Made by a program: the position numbers and the translations under genes
Notes under the pieces: model-generated
What the model was told of the DNA's origin: nothing
The model's database searches: none
What the model saw: the letters and a program-made list of their open reading frames with translations, nothing else
Part shown: positions 1 to 14,270 of the stretch, in pieces
Layout of the letters: each line of letters starts with the position of its first letter
Position numbering within the stretch: the first letter of the stretch is position 1
Origin: Diploscapter coronatus
Lineage: Eukaryota; Nematoda; Chromadorea; Rhabditida; Rhabditidae
Direction: 5' to 3'
Assembly (NCBI GenBank): GCA_964036155.1
Contig: OZ038423.1
Location: forward strand, 10,927,249-10,991,248
DNA length: 64,000 nucleotides

Positions 1-168
1 TTTCTCGAAAATCGGGTCTTTGAAAATAGAAGAGCATACCCTTCTATTCAGATAAATGCGATATTATGCTCACAGATAATTAATTTTAATGAAGATCAAT
101 TTGAAATTGAAAGGTTGAAGATATGAAAATGATATATAAAACATAAATTATTAGAATGTAAAATTCAG

Positions 169-1696
<1,528 letters not shown>

Positions 1697-3340
1697 ACGT
1701 GACACCATCTGAATCCGCATGGCGCCATTTTTCCTTTGGAGCGTCCGCCTAGTGGTACGTAGGAGCTGTATAATTACATATATCGCTGAATTTTTGAACA
1801 TAAAGTTATCCTAATCTAAAATTCATGATTTTTGAAGGAAGGATAAATTTAGATCCAAACTCAGCGAAAAATCACAATCACGTGGAGTCACATTTGTTTG
1901 AACTTGCCATATTTCGATTTTTAGAAAGAAACAGCAAAAATCAGTGTTTTGAGATTATTAAACCCAATTTCATTTACTTATATTATGGGCGCATTTTTAA
2001 AATCTATGCACACAAATTGCCTGCGCTTAAAAAGTCGAATTTAAAATTTTTATCCTGAAACTTATGTTTGAAAAGCGCGTATACTCATGCTAATTTGACG
2101 ATCTGAACTTGAAAAAGTGAAGTTAAATTTTCACTTCTATGGAAAAATAAAGTTTGAAGTGAGAAAATTTAACTTCAAAATGAGATTTTTGATCATTCGT
2201 TAGGAAATTTACACCCTATTTATTCTAATTCACACCCGGCTTAAATTCTGAATATTGTAAAATTTGTCCTAATAATATTTTTCAAATAAGTTTTCCTACC
2301 TGCGGGCAGCTATATCGCATTTTTAAGTATTATTATTATTATATAAATTCATTCACAGAATTTTCCAAATTCTAAACACATTGCTCCGTTTTTGAATCAT
2401 TTTTACGACAAATTTTGAAGTTTTTCAAATCTTTTTTTCTTTTAATTTAAGATCTAAATTGCGAAAAACTTTAAAGAATCTATATTAAAGTTGAGCATTA
2501 ATTTATTTATATCGTAAATTTTTATTGCCTAGTCTAAGTTTCTAGAATTTACGAAATTAAATTTCCTCCGAAGTTACAAAATCACATTTTTTTCGATTTT
2601 TGCCATTTTTATTTTTTATTTAAGTAAAAAACCGTACAGTTCTCAACCTGCCTATTCATACAATTTGTCTGATCTTTGATATCCATTTTTCGTTGATTTT
2701 TGTCGTACTTTTTAACATTTTTATTCGCCTATTTAGGTCTTATATGACTTTTGACTTATTTTTGCTGCATTATATTTTTCGAATTTTTTCCCGTAATTAT
2801 CGCGTTTTCCTAGATTTAAATTTGCGATATTTACATTTAAAAGATCATCATTACGTTATCGTATGCTACTAGAAATAATTAAGCTCATTTTTCCACGATT
2901 TTAATGCTAGTGTAAATTTTGTTGAATCATACATGAAATTTTATCATTACATTCAGCTAAGAATTTCTAGTCTTTGAATTCAATTTGATCATCTAGTTTT
3001 GGCAATTACTATGTCAGATATTAAACTTGAATTATATCTGTGCTAAGATATAATTTAAGTTTAGATATCGGAAAGTACGCATTTTCCTTAGTCCATTTTT
3101 ATTCGATGCTCCTTTTTGTCGTCGAATTACATCTACTTTTAAAGTTTCATTTTATTTTATGTTATTTTCAACATTTTTCATTCTTTTTAAATGTTTATAT
3201 ATTAATTTACGCTATTGTCAATAATAAAATCTTAACATAACACCCAAGTTTAAATTGGATTTAACAAAAACAAGATTATTATGTCAAAAAGAGTACATAT
3301 TTCAACAAATAACTTGGAAGATTTCGAAAAAAAAAGAACT
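1697..3340. other. Intergenic stretch between convergent goa-1 and psat-1
   Basis: This AT-rich stretch holds the 3' untranslated ends of two convergent genes. Apart from the hairpin at 2118-2177, nothing coding is visible: the short open frames are AT-rich and lack exon-like codon use. A TTTATT at 3151-3156 would serve as AATAAA for psat-1 on the minus strand, 185 bases after its stop. Confidence 0.6.
2118..2177. repeat. 20-bp-stem hairpin with AATAAA in the loop, downstream of goa-1
   Basis: Arm 2118-2137 (TGAAGTTAAATTTTCACTTC) is the reverse complement of arm 2156-2177 apart from a two-base bulge. The 18-base loop contains AATAAA at 2146-2151. It lies about 420 bases beyond the goa-1 stop codon, a possible but unproven 3' end for that gene. 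Confidence 0.75.
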
Positions 3341-5473
3341 TCAATTTTGCTTCAACTTCTGAAATTCTTGCATCCAATCCGCCAAAATCTGAGTCTCCTC
3401 CAGCGAAATCGCATTGTATAGAGAGGCTCTGATGCCACCGACAGATCTAGAAAATATATCAAATCCGGCTGTCAACTTCTTAGGCCTATGCTTCATCATT
3501 GTTAAGCATCTATTTCAGGAGAAAAACAATTATTTAGTCCGGTTTAAAAAACTGGTCTATCTTTCATCATTGGCACAAATCTTCCAACAAAAGAGCTGAT
3601 CTTCATACCTATGTCCCTTGAGGCTGATCATGTTTCGCTCGGCAGCACCTTTGAGGAACTCAGCTTCGAGGTTATCGTCGCCCGTCGGGCCTCCGACGCG
3701 AAATGGGATGTTCATTCTGAAACTCTAGACTAATTTCGAGAAGGTGAGAATTTGTTCCGCACCTGCTCTGGTACTTCGGATCGACAGCGCAGTGATAGAA
3801 CCCATTGGAATTGTTGATCATGCTGTAAATCAGGTCGGATTTGGCTTTATTAGAAGCCGCAATAGCCGGAACGCCACCCTTAGCTTTGATCCACTTCAGC
3901 ACCAAGTTCGTGATGTAAATTCTGAATCATTTTAGTTTAGGAAAAACTTGGAGGAGATAAATATTACCCTCCACAGGGTGGCGTATTGTAGAGCGAATTG
4001 TTGGCGACCATCTCCTTGTAGCTAAATACTGCCGGAGTGATGGGTTGTTCGTGGCCTGAAATCGATATTTTTACAATTGAAAATCAGGCCATAAAATATA
4101 GTAGATAGAAGAGAATAGGTCTGTATCTTTTACTTTCTAAATTTGAATCACTACCGATCAGGTCCTTCCTGACGAAGACCACAGTAAGCCCAGCGGCACC
4201 AAGGTTCTTCTGCGTGCCACCGAAAACCACTCCGTGATTCTTGAAGTCGAACTCTCTGGACATGAAATTCGACGAGATATCAGCAACCAGGGGAACTCCG
4301 TGGGGTGACTCCGGAGCCGAAGGGAATTCAATGCCATGAACCGTCTCATTAGCGCAGTAGTAGAGATATGCAGCGGTTTCATCGTGGTTCCACTCCGAAG
4401 CATCTGGCACCGTGATGAAGGGCTTCTTGGGAGTGAACACCGAAAATATCATTTTTAATGAATTTTTATGAGTGTAAAGATAGGATTAGCAAATCTCGTA
4501 ATCCCTAAAATCATGCAACATACAACACACATTTCGAGCACCTTCCTTCCCTCTTTGAATCATTAGACTCATCCTAGTTTCTCTAATTCGGACTCTACAC
4601 CTTTCTCTGCGTCTTTACCATAACCCCAGATAGTACAAATAAGGGGTGGTCCCAACCTAATTGTAAGAGGAGCGAGAAGAATCGGCATAGAATAGCATAG
4701 TATCACGATTCATAGCTAATTAAAGCTATTGTCCCCCTACTGATTGTATTGTTATGTGATAAGAAGCCTCTAGTCAAGCACCTGTCTAATTATTCATCAA
4801 TAAAAATTTTTACTTGAATCAGGGGTGATTTAATTGTCTAAACAATTTTTGGGTGCAGTTGTTATGAGAAATTTTTAGAATTAAAGTTGGGGTGACTACA
4901 TCGGAGCAGAGTGGCAATTTTTGAAGATGTAGGAAACTATTACCTTTTTAACGTTGATGAACTTGTTGGCCTCTTCGGCAGCCTTGCTCGACCAAGCCCC
5001 GGTGACAATGTAATCAGCGTACGTGCGATCGCCCTATAGAGGAAATTAATGATAAGGAATATATGTACTAGCGATGAAACGAAATTATACTTTGAGGTTT
5101 AGCGGCACCGCAGAGAACTGACCCGTACCACCGCCCTGCATGAAAATGATCTCGAAGTCTTCGGGGACCTGAAATTCCAAAAATCTTCTCCCGAAAAAAG
5201 AATTTATCTGAAGAAAAATTCCTTTCTGAGAAGAATGATCAAAATACCTTCATCAGTTCTCTGAACAAATCTTTGGTCTCATTAAGGATCTCGGCAAATT
5301 CTTTCGAGCGGTGCGACATCTCTGAAAACCTCTCAAGTTTGAACAAATGGAAAAAATGTACCCAGGACGCTGATTCCTTGACCGTTGAAGTTGAGAGTTT
5401 CAGCCTGAACCTGCTGAAGAACCTCATCAGGGATTTTGGCAGGGCCGGGAGCGAAATTGATTTTTCGGACCAT
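3341..5473 (-). CDS. psat-1: Phosphoserine aminotransferase
   Basis: Nine exons on the minus strand: 5473-5362, 5321-5248, 5168-5091, 5033-4944, 4440-4155, 4055-3968, 3921-3763, 3716-3609 and 3446-3341. They give 366 residues, close to the usual length of about 370. Known reaction: PLP-dependent transfer of the glutamate amino group to 3-phosphohydroxypyruvate, the second step of serine synthesis in the cytosol. The N terminus has [10 protein letters not shown]; the middle has [13 protein letters not shown] and VADISSNF; the PLP lysine is in [11 protein letters not shown] (about Lys196); later blocks are [10 protein letters not shown] and [22 protein letters not shown] five bases before the ATG fits spliced-leader addition. 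Oddity: exon 5 has no AG acceptor at the expected junction; the sequence reads ATTTTCG before GTGTTC. The model uses that position because it restores gap-free length against the human enzyme. Identity is secure; that one junction is not. Confidence 0.94.
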
Positions 5474-7205
5474 TGTTTCTGGAATCGGAAAATTTAGTCA
5501 AAATTGTGTTTAAAAGAAATAAAAATCTCATCTAGTCTAATAAGAGTCCTAAAATGAATAAAAATAGAAGATCAACGAGATTTTATAATAGGAAGAAAGT
5601 TAAAAATATAAGGTGACCACGTAGAAAGTGCACGAATAGGCTGATCTGATTGGGGACGAGTGAACTTGCAAAGCGAGAAATAAAAATGAGAATGAGAGAT
5701 AGAAAAGATGCAGAAATCAAGACATGTTGATCTACTTTATCGCTGAAAAACGCCCATAACCGATGAAATATCGCACCAAAACAATAGGGCCGAGAAGTCG
5801 ATAAGGAAAATGACCTGAGAAATTGTGGGACGATGAGCGATAAGATATAAGATAAGCATCGGATTTGTAAAAGATGATTGGGGGACTTCAGATATCCAAG
5901 AAAGGAGATATATCTTGATCAATGAAATAAGAAACATGGAAGAAAGATAAGACATGAATGGCAATCAATGATAATTTAGGAGGTTCGGATAGCCGAAAAC
6001 ATCTGTATTTGATAGATTCAAAATATATGCGACCTTATAAAGGCATAATAACGTTGTAATAAACCACTGACAATAACTATATACCATAACTGGTGGGCAT
6101 CAGAATGATGCAACATGATTAGCAAAGTCAATTAACTAAAAATTATATGATCAGAGATGGACTACTTTTTGCCTGAAGCTGATAAAATGCAAAACTCGAT
6201 GAGTTAGTGAGAAAATGTATGACGTCCAGACGGAATGAGTTTAAAGCTTTCCTCAAATAATAGCCTGATTTCAATAATGCGATATAAATCGAAATCTAGA
6301 CTTCCAAGTGGCCAGGGGTGAAAATCAAATTTTACCAAAGGGCGGTCCATTGCGAATTTGAGGTGCTAAAAATGGCATTTCATCTAGTTGGCATGGCATT
6401 AACCTTTGCACAATTGTCTGTAAAATACTGTCGAATTTCACCCGGTGCGCGGCAAAAAATATTCGTTTATTTTTTGCTAGGGATGAAGCTAATCAGCTTC
6501 CTCATCGATTCAGATTGGGCCTTTTTGTGCCGTTGCCCTCTGCACCAAACTAGACCACGATAAAGACAAAAAAGTGCTCTATTTGTCCAATTTCAGCTCG
6601 TTCCTCGCATCTTCCTTGGATATGGACTACTAAAAATATTATTCCTTATCGCCAATCTTCATGCTCAGACAAAAAAAGCAAATTAAAAATACCCAGAACT
6701 CGAGATAAACCAGACTACTTCATTTTGCCCTTTGCAGACGGTTTCTGCAAAGTGAGCGGAGTTTGCGCTCCCTATCTATGCTAAATTTTTCAAAGTGCTC
6801 AAATACGTGAACCAAGTTGTTTGCTAATCAAATTATTTCTTCATTTTAAAATGTATTTTTCACCTTTTCATTCTTTTAGATCTTTCTCTTGTCCGTGTTT
6901 TACGCGCTCTTTTCATCCATCGCTCCATCTTTATTGAGCTTCGTCACTTTCCATCTGCCATTTTCGCCGTTCCCGATTTTTGCTCATTTTTCTCGAGAGT
7001 ACCTTGCAAAATTCGTTTCGATCACACGCTTCATTCAAATTCTCCTATTTTTATCGATTTTTTCTTTCGAAATCGCACAAAAGGTGATTATCTCTTTCTA
7101 CCGAAAGTAATTTCATTTTCTCGCAAAATTCCCTCTCAAAATCGTTCAGAAATTGATTTTTTCGAGAAAAATCTACAGTTATTGATTTTTCAGGGCCGAT
7201 TAGAA
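5474..7205. other. Intergenic region between divergent psat-1 and snpc-4
   Basis: The region separates two genes transcribed away from each other, so it should hold both promoters. I see no coding exon with supporting splice sites. At 6312-6443 a short imperfect inverted repeat (GGGTGAAA near the left end, TTTCACCC near the right) surrounds a slightly GC-richer block; it could be a decayed mobile element but the arms are too poor to call. Confidence 0.5.
7186..7193 (+). promoter_or_regulatory. Probable spliced-leader acceptor of snpc-4
   Basis: TTTTTCAG matches the nematode 3' splice consensus and lies 12 bases before the ATG at 7206, with no upstream donor-bearing exon visible. This decides the start chosen for snpc-4. 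Confidence 0.6.
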
Positions 7206-10200
7206 ATGAACAGTTCGGATTGGCCGCTGAATGGTTGGCCGAATCTGGGCATTCCCCAGAACCTGCCCCAACTTCAGCCCAACATCCCCCAGGTTCCGCA
7301 GGGAGTTCTCCAGAGTGCTCCACAGGGTGTGCCGCATATTCCGCAGAGTGCTCCGCACGTTCCGCAGCTTGGGCCGAGCAGCTCCTGGATGGACGCTAGG
7401 ATGTCCGGCGTACAGCAGGTTGCAGAGCCCAGAGACCACAACACTCATGGATTGGTAAGCAGATAATAAGGGAGCTTTTGAGAGACAAATGATTTTTCTG
7501 ATAAACACCGATTTTGCAGAAAAGATAAATTAGCGAAACTGATGAAATGTGATAAACCTTTATCTTCTACTGATCAAACTGATATTGAAAGATAAATTTT
7601 ATAAAATCATGAAAAGTTATTGATATGTCTGGATTTTCAAGAAGAAAACTTCACATCTTTTGAAAAAAATCATTACTTCTAGCTTCTAACGATAAGTTCG
7701 AGAAAGATACCGTAGTTTTTTAGATGGAGACCCTGCAACAGGCGCCTGATGGAGAGATCCCATGCGACGATATCTCGACGGTTGTGGCCATCAACGATGC
7801 ATACTTGGACACGATCAAGGACATGATCCGTCAGGTCGAGAAGGCACTCGAAGGGAACAGGGAGAAACAGGTATATTCACATTGTTCTGAAATTGATGAC
7901 GCTCAAAACATTCTAATATTTTATCTCCTGAACATTTATGCTCTAGAGCATGTCATTGTATTGTTCTAGAGCACCACTTTAATCTTCTTTTTAGAAGAAG
8001 TGATACTGTTTCAGAAAACTAAAGATTTTATCCTTTTCCAGAGAGACGTCATCACCCGCCAGCGCATCATGAAAGAAGATATGACCGCAGCGAAGCGCAA
8101 AGTCCCCGTCCAGGTCTACCTGCCTCCCTACTTCAAGGACGAACACGGCATGTGCCCTCCGCTCAGCGATGAAGCCAAGAGAAAGCTCGAGGAAACCACC
8201 TATGATCCCCTGGAGAAAGAGGAAAGAAGATGTGCGTGTTTTTAATCTATTTTTAAGTACAACGATTATTCCAACGAGAAGTTCATGAAACGAACGTTCC
8301 CTATATGCTAGTTTTCATTTTTAAAAAAAATAGAATTTAGCATTTTTTGAGTTTTTTGTACGACTTTAAAAATAGTGTAATTTTCTGTATCTTTTCCCAG
8401 AAGTAAATAACCATCTCCAGGGACCCCATCCGATGTGCGAAAACTCCGCGATGCTGTGCACTTGTCGCTGCTGGACGCGAAGTTGCAGCCCCTGAAGGAC
8501 AGAAGGGAACTGCTCAAGGACAAACTCGCCTCGTGCGATGTCACCACTACGGACAGGGAGAGAAAGTCGATCAGAGCTGAATTTGATTCGATTAACAGGA
8601 AAATCGAGTGGGAGAAGTAAGTTCAGATTTCATACAGTAATCGTCTTATTTTTGCGATAATCTCAAAAAAGACATTTATGATTTTTAGTAGATATTTAGA
8701 AGAAAAAGAAAACTTATAATTTTCAAATGAGCAATCTTTTTATTATTTTTGAATTTGCAAAAGATGATAATATTTTCAGAGGCCACTACCAGGAAGTCGG
8801 CGAGGAGGGAGAAGATCTGGACTATAGTCAAGTCGACTGGGCGCTCATCTCGACCTCCGTTTTCAAAGGTCTCCGCTCCCCTACTTCTCTGCGTCTTCGC
8901 TGGATGAATGAGCTCTCGCCCAGATGGAGTCAGGAGGGTTGGAAGAAGAACGAGTTGGCTAAACTCAAGGAACTTCGTGAAAATGTGAGATTTGAAAAAC
9001 AACATTTATGTTCTAGAAAAAATGAGTTTTTTTCCAGAACAACTTCATCTCCTGGAACGTTCTGGCGAATCAGCTTGGCACAAAGAGGTCGCCCTGGCAG
9101 TGTTTCGAGAAGTACAGATCCGAGTTCTGGAATGTGTCCAAGTACGAGTTGTTTTCTAAAACATTCTGAAACATCTAAAAATAATTTCCTTTTATAGAAG
9201 ATTCAAAAGCCTACAGTAAATTTTTATTTTTAGACCCTGGACTCAGGAAGAGGATGAAAAGCTGACATCTCTGGTCAACATGCTTCAGGTCAACGGCAAG
9301 ATTCAGTGGGATAAAGGTGGGCATTTTTGGGAGTAAAGTAGGATTTCTGGAAACAAAAGTAAGTTTTCAGTGACCTACTTCATGCCGGGCAGAAATCGTC
9401 AGCAAGTCAGAACCCGTTATCTGAGAACTCTTGATGAAAATATTCGCCATGGAAGATGGACGAAAGAAGAGGATTTGGTAGGGATTTCGTATACTCCTTC
9501 GGATTTCATATATTGTGAATGACCGGCCACTTGAAACGAAATAAAGGAAGCAAACTTCTTTCTCTGCCTCCTGTGATTCACGGAATGCGCGCAGAGACGA
9601 GCATTTGCTCGCCTTTCAATAATTTATCTTTTTCGCGTTTTTAAAGGCAATTATTATCGATAATTATTCAATTTTTATCATTATCGATAGAGGAAGATAA
9701 TTGTCAAGTGCTCGTTGCGAAACCCCCGTTAATTTCGATTAACAAAAGTAAATCAAAACGAAAGAAAATAAAAGGAATCGTCCAATGAACAAATGTCGTC
9801 TGCCTGAGAGCATTCTCGGACCCAAAGTAGGGGAGAAATAAACGGCTCTTTTTATTTCGTCTCAGGTTATCGGTCATCGGCAATATCTTCTTTCCAGGTC
9901 CTTCTTAGCGCGGTCCGCAATTTCGGAGCCAAAGAGTGGTCGCGTGTTTCGAAACAGGTACCCGGAAGAACGCAGGGGCAGTGCAGAGACCGATGGATCA
10001 ACGTGCTGAGCAGAAACATCGAGAAGCGATTCTGGACCTGCTGCGACGATGAGATCTTGCTCTTCGGAGTGAGTGTTTTCGGGAGAGGCGCCTGGGCCAA
10101 AATTTCCACGATTCTGGAGGACAAAGATGCGAGAATCTGCAGAAGGAGATATCAACAGTTGGTCGGGGTCAAGCTCAAGGTATTATTTCCAAGAATATAA

Positions 10201-13200
10201 TCTTTTCAAAAAATGCAATTTTTCAAAGCTTGTAACTTTCCGAGAAGAAAAATTGGTGATAATCTTATACCTTTTTACGAGTTCGTGGCGTTGTTCAACA
10301 AAACACCTTTAAATCAGTTATTTTATTCCTGGAATTCAATTCCGAAATTTGATCACTAAATAAAACATAACCTTATTTTTACATTGAAGAGCTTGTTGAA
10401 TCGAACCCAAATTAAGCAAATCCAGATATTTCTGATCTTACCTTATCACATCAGTGACCTACCCTACCCTATTCCTAGCCCTATCTTCTTCCTAAAGCAA
10501 TCTAATTATATTGCCATCCTTAGTTTATCACTGAACTAAAATCTCAATAATTCAATCTCTACCTTTGTTGAACAGCGCACGTCCACCTCTTTTAAAAGAG
10601 ATTTTTCCTTCAAAAGAGACCAACCCATTTTCAGTTGATCGCCACGTGCGCGAGTGCGGATGTGAGACAGAAGTTGTTCGGCACAGCGGAGAAGAAGCAC
10701 GAGGACATCATGAAAGTGCTCTGTGACGAATTGAATGGGCAGCAGACCGCTGCTGTCAATAGGACGGTTCAGGTGGGGGATTGATCTTTTCTAGAATTTT
10801 TAGCTCTTTTCGGGTTTTTAAAATGTTTCTTTGAAACTTTGAGGTCTTTTTCCTCGAAATTTGTTTACCTTTCTCAATTTTGCGGATATCTTTTTGAAAT
10901 AAGACCTTCTAAAATGTATTCTTTAGACCTACAAGGACTTTGGGAGACTGACGAAAAAGACGGAGGATCCGAAGGAGTTCCGCGATTCAGTGGTCAAATT
11001 CACTGAAGAGCACTCGAATCCGGTCCTTCTGAACAAGTCCAGAACTGAGCGGCTCAAATGGGAGTCTCAGCTCAACAAGGACCAGCTGTATGCTGAAATT
11101 GAGGTTGACGATTGTTCAATTTGACTTTTCGAATTGGTTTGTTTCAGAAGATTAGAAAGAAGCACATGGGGAGTGAAATCAGAAGGGAGGAAATCCTGGA
11201 CTTGGTGCAGCCCACTGATGAGTAAGCTTTGTTTTGTATTCTTATTTTGAAAATTTTTTTTTTCCGTTCTTTCTATAAATTTGTCATTTTTAAAATTAAT
11301 ATTTGAAAAAAAAACTACATAATATTTGATTTTTTTTATCAAAACAAGAATTTATAGGCTTTAATTAAAATATGTGTTGTTTTTCAGTGACCGCACCTTC
11401 TTCGTCAAGTCTCAGAAAAAATTGCTTGCTGCTAAAGGAATGCGCGTCTCTGTGCCCCCTGCTAAGAGAAACATCAGCTCTCTGGTCGCCAGAATGTCTC
11501 GTTCCAAGGTGGATGATGCGATAGATGAAAACATGGAGTCCTGGGCGAACAGCGTCTTCGATCTGAGTCTGCCGGAGGTAAGTTTGCGACACCTTACGAC
11601 GCTTTTTCAAAAATTTAGAAAGACGTATTTTGAATTTTTTACTTATATGACGTTATCTAGAAATTTTTGATAACGCCCCGAATGTGTTTTTAACGCCATT
11701 TATTTTCAGGAAGAACGCTCGATGTACGTCACTGAGGCGTTGTGCGAGGAGACGCGCGTCCTGGACCAGCTGGAATGGCAGAAATCGTTGTCCGAGTCCC
11801 TGGCCAAAGATGCCAAGCAAATTATCAACTACGTCATTGGCTCGACGTTGCAGAAGGCCAGCAAGGTGGTTGAGGCGCAGAGGAATGGAGAAGCCATTCC
11901 TGCAGGTATCATTTAAAAGCGAAATATATTAAACTGGATTGGAAATTGGTGGAAGCTTTCGTCTTTCAACATTTAAAAATCCAGAGCTAAGGTTGTTTTG
12001 GAAGGTGGTGATAAAACGCAAAATTCCGACCTTCACGAGGAATAATTTTGAAGTATAACTTCGGAAATTTCAAGAAAATCTACATTCCAGACTGCACTCT
12101 CCCACCTAACACCCACACCATGATGATGTCTAGCACTTTCGAGTCGCTCCGCCCTCAGCTCAACAGACTCGCGGTGTCATACTTTGACGAGGTCAAAGAG
12201 CACGAGAACGGGACGGCCAAGAAGAGAAGAGAAGAGGGAAATATCGCTGGAAAGGGAACGTATTCTGCAAGGGATCGTATGCTGATCAGTCTTCCTGATG
12301 ACATCACCAAAAGCAACGAGTACATGCTTTATAAGGTACGGAAATGTTGTTGATCTTTCTCTAAACAAATCGCTAAATTCCGCTATCAAGATTTAAAAAT
12401 TGATATCATTTCGAAAAGTGTTGAATTGAACAATCTTTCTTCTCCTAAATTTAAAATCTCATTAGTTTTTCGAACATGGTTTTCAGTATTATTTTCTAGG
12501 CGCTATAAGGATTGGCTGAGATTAGAAGCCATATATGAGGTGCGTTAATTAGTTTCAAAGTTCAGGCCTATCTCCGCTGCCTTCTGCTCGAGCCGATGAA
12601 GATCAACCAGTCGCTGGAGTCGAACGAAATGATCGCCGACAGGAAGGCCAAGGTCGATGCCAGGAGGAAGATCAAAATCACTACGAGGTTGAACATTTTT
12701 GAATTATTCGAATTTCATTTTTTAACCCTCCCTAGAAATCTGAAATTGTTCTTCCTAAACTCACAAATTATCGAACATTTTAAATCGGGAAAGAATCATT
12801 TGAAAAATGAAGAAACATCGACTTATTAAATTGTTTGAATTTCTCCTAAAATATCGATTTTATTGATTTTTTAGAAAAAGAAAGTATGGCACCAACCAAG
12901 ACACGACTGTCGAGAACAGCAACGACGAGGAGGAGGAAGAGGAAGAGCTGCTGGCCACGATCGAAGCAGAGATGGGCATCGATGACAGAGGGGAGGGCAC
13001 GGAACAGCAGGAGCCGCCCAACAAAGTAAAAAATAGTTTTTATTTCGAGCATCTTTCTTTGGAAAAATTCTTGCTATTTTTGAAAAAGTATGCATTTGGT
13101 TTAGAAAGTTTTATTAAAAAATGCTTTTTTTCTTTAGAAAACGTCTAGTTAAAGAGATTTTTAAAAATAAGAAAAGAAATAAAATTAGAAAAATGAAAAG

Positions 13201-14270
13201 ATTTTTTTTTTAATTTTAGAAGAGGAGATCCGGTCGTCCCACGAGACAGGAGAAGAACCGCCAGATGATCGAAGAAATGAATGGGAAGGAAGCGGAAGAG
13301 GCGGGAAAGGAAGGAAATCAGGAAAACGCTGGAACTGCGGCAAACCCAGATGATCTGAATGAGTCGGGCGAGATAGATTTCAGGTATTATTTCAGTTTTT
13401 ATTTGTATTATCTTTTACCTTTCAATTTGGAATGAAAAATATTCACGAACTATGCAATGCATTTTTCTCAAAATGCTTAAAAGACAATTGAACCTGAAAC
13501 TATAGACTTGGAAATTTGAGATAAGTGGGAAAACATTCGAACTTTTGATTTCAGAGATATCGGCCTGGACATGGACTTGTATGAAGAAGACGAGAGGGAA
13601 GAAATGGAGAGACAGAAGCACATCGAGGAGACTGTCTTGGCGGTGAAATCTTCTTTCAATTAAAAATATCTTTATTGTTCGTTCTAGGAAACTAGAAAAA
13701 CGTTTGAAGATAGAAATTTTTAAAATTAAATTTTTTCATTTTATTTTTTATGTTTAGGTGATTGAAAGAGGCAAGCGCGAGTCGGCTCTGGGAATGTCGG
13801 GAATTTCGCTCGCTGAAGTCACGGAACAGCCGGAAAAGAAAAAGCAGTCCGGGCCGGAACCGATCCAGCCACAAACCCAGACAGATCCGGTAAGATAAAT
13901 CTCCAAACTGAAACACCTAGAATTTTTATATCAGCTTTCCTTTAGGTTAAATTATTCACTCTGAAGCTTATTATAAAATGAATAGAGAGCGCAAGTGGTT
14001 TTTCAAATCTGATTTTGGTGGGGCTTGAAGGCTACTAATGTGTCAATGGACCCTCCAAATACTCGAATCAACAAGAATTTTTCAAATTGAAAGCCAATCT
14101 TGAAGATTGAATGAAATGTTCAGGAACAGTCCATGAACTTCGTGAACCTCGATTCGGATGAAGATGAGAGCCAAAATACCGATCATCCGTTCACGAACTC
14201 GCCGTTCCACACCGGAGCCACCAGATCTGCTGACTTCGACCCCAACGTGCCCGGACCCAGCTATAAGTAG
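7206..14270 (+). CDS. snpc-4: snRNA-activating protein complex subunit 4 (SNAPc large Myb-repeat subunit)
   Basis: Twenty-one exons in consistent phase: 7206-7454, 7724-7870, 8042-8231, 8421-8616, 8780-8984, 9038-9141, 9234-9316, 9371-9477, 9898-10179, 10635-10772, 10927-11103, 11148-11221, 11388-11577, 11710-11905, 12091-12335, 12566-12687, 12875-13025, 13220-13383, 13555-13642, 13758-13889 and 14124-14270, giving 1128 residues. Residues about 270-520 carry Myb/SANT repeats: NNFISWNVLANQL, PWTQEEDEKL with PGRNRQQVRTRY, RWTKEEDLVL with PGRTQGQCRDRW, and a last repeat ending in RRRYQQLV. The N terminus (about 13-60) is a Pro/Gln repeat; the C-terminal third is acidic, with a basic AT-hook-like KRRSGRPTR near residue 953. 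Family knowledge: SNAPc binds proximal sequence elements of snRNA genes, and in C. elegans SNPC-4 is also needed at piRNA loci. Orthology is strong; the terminal exons are less conserved and rest on splice phase. Confidence 0.93.
7282..7365 (+). repeat. Imperfect tandem repeat encoding Pro/Gln units in snpc-4 exon 1
   Basis: Units of 18-21 bases with the core TTCCGCAG or CTCCACAG recur, encoding variations of VPQ, SAPQ, IPQ and VPQ. This is a low-complexity disordered N-terminal extension ahead of the conserved region. Confidence 0.7.

Noticed and set aside
6312..6443. Inverted GGGTGAAA...TTTCACCC ends suggesting a small DNA transposon
   Set aside because: Only about eight bases match well, interior has no transposase similarity, and no target-site duplication is visible.
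7200..7508. Long minus-strand and second plus-strand frames over snpc-4 exon 1
   Set aside because: They are shadows of the repetitive Pro/Gln-coding exon; the frame used is the one continuing in phase into the conserved Myb region.
8006..8013. CTGTTTCA, the core of the C. elegans piRNA upstream (Ruby) motif, inside a snpc-4 intron
   Set aside because: The 8-mer is expected by chance at about this frequency and overlaps intronic T-rich acceptor-like sequence; no surrounding extended motif or piRNA-like spacing was seen.
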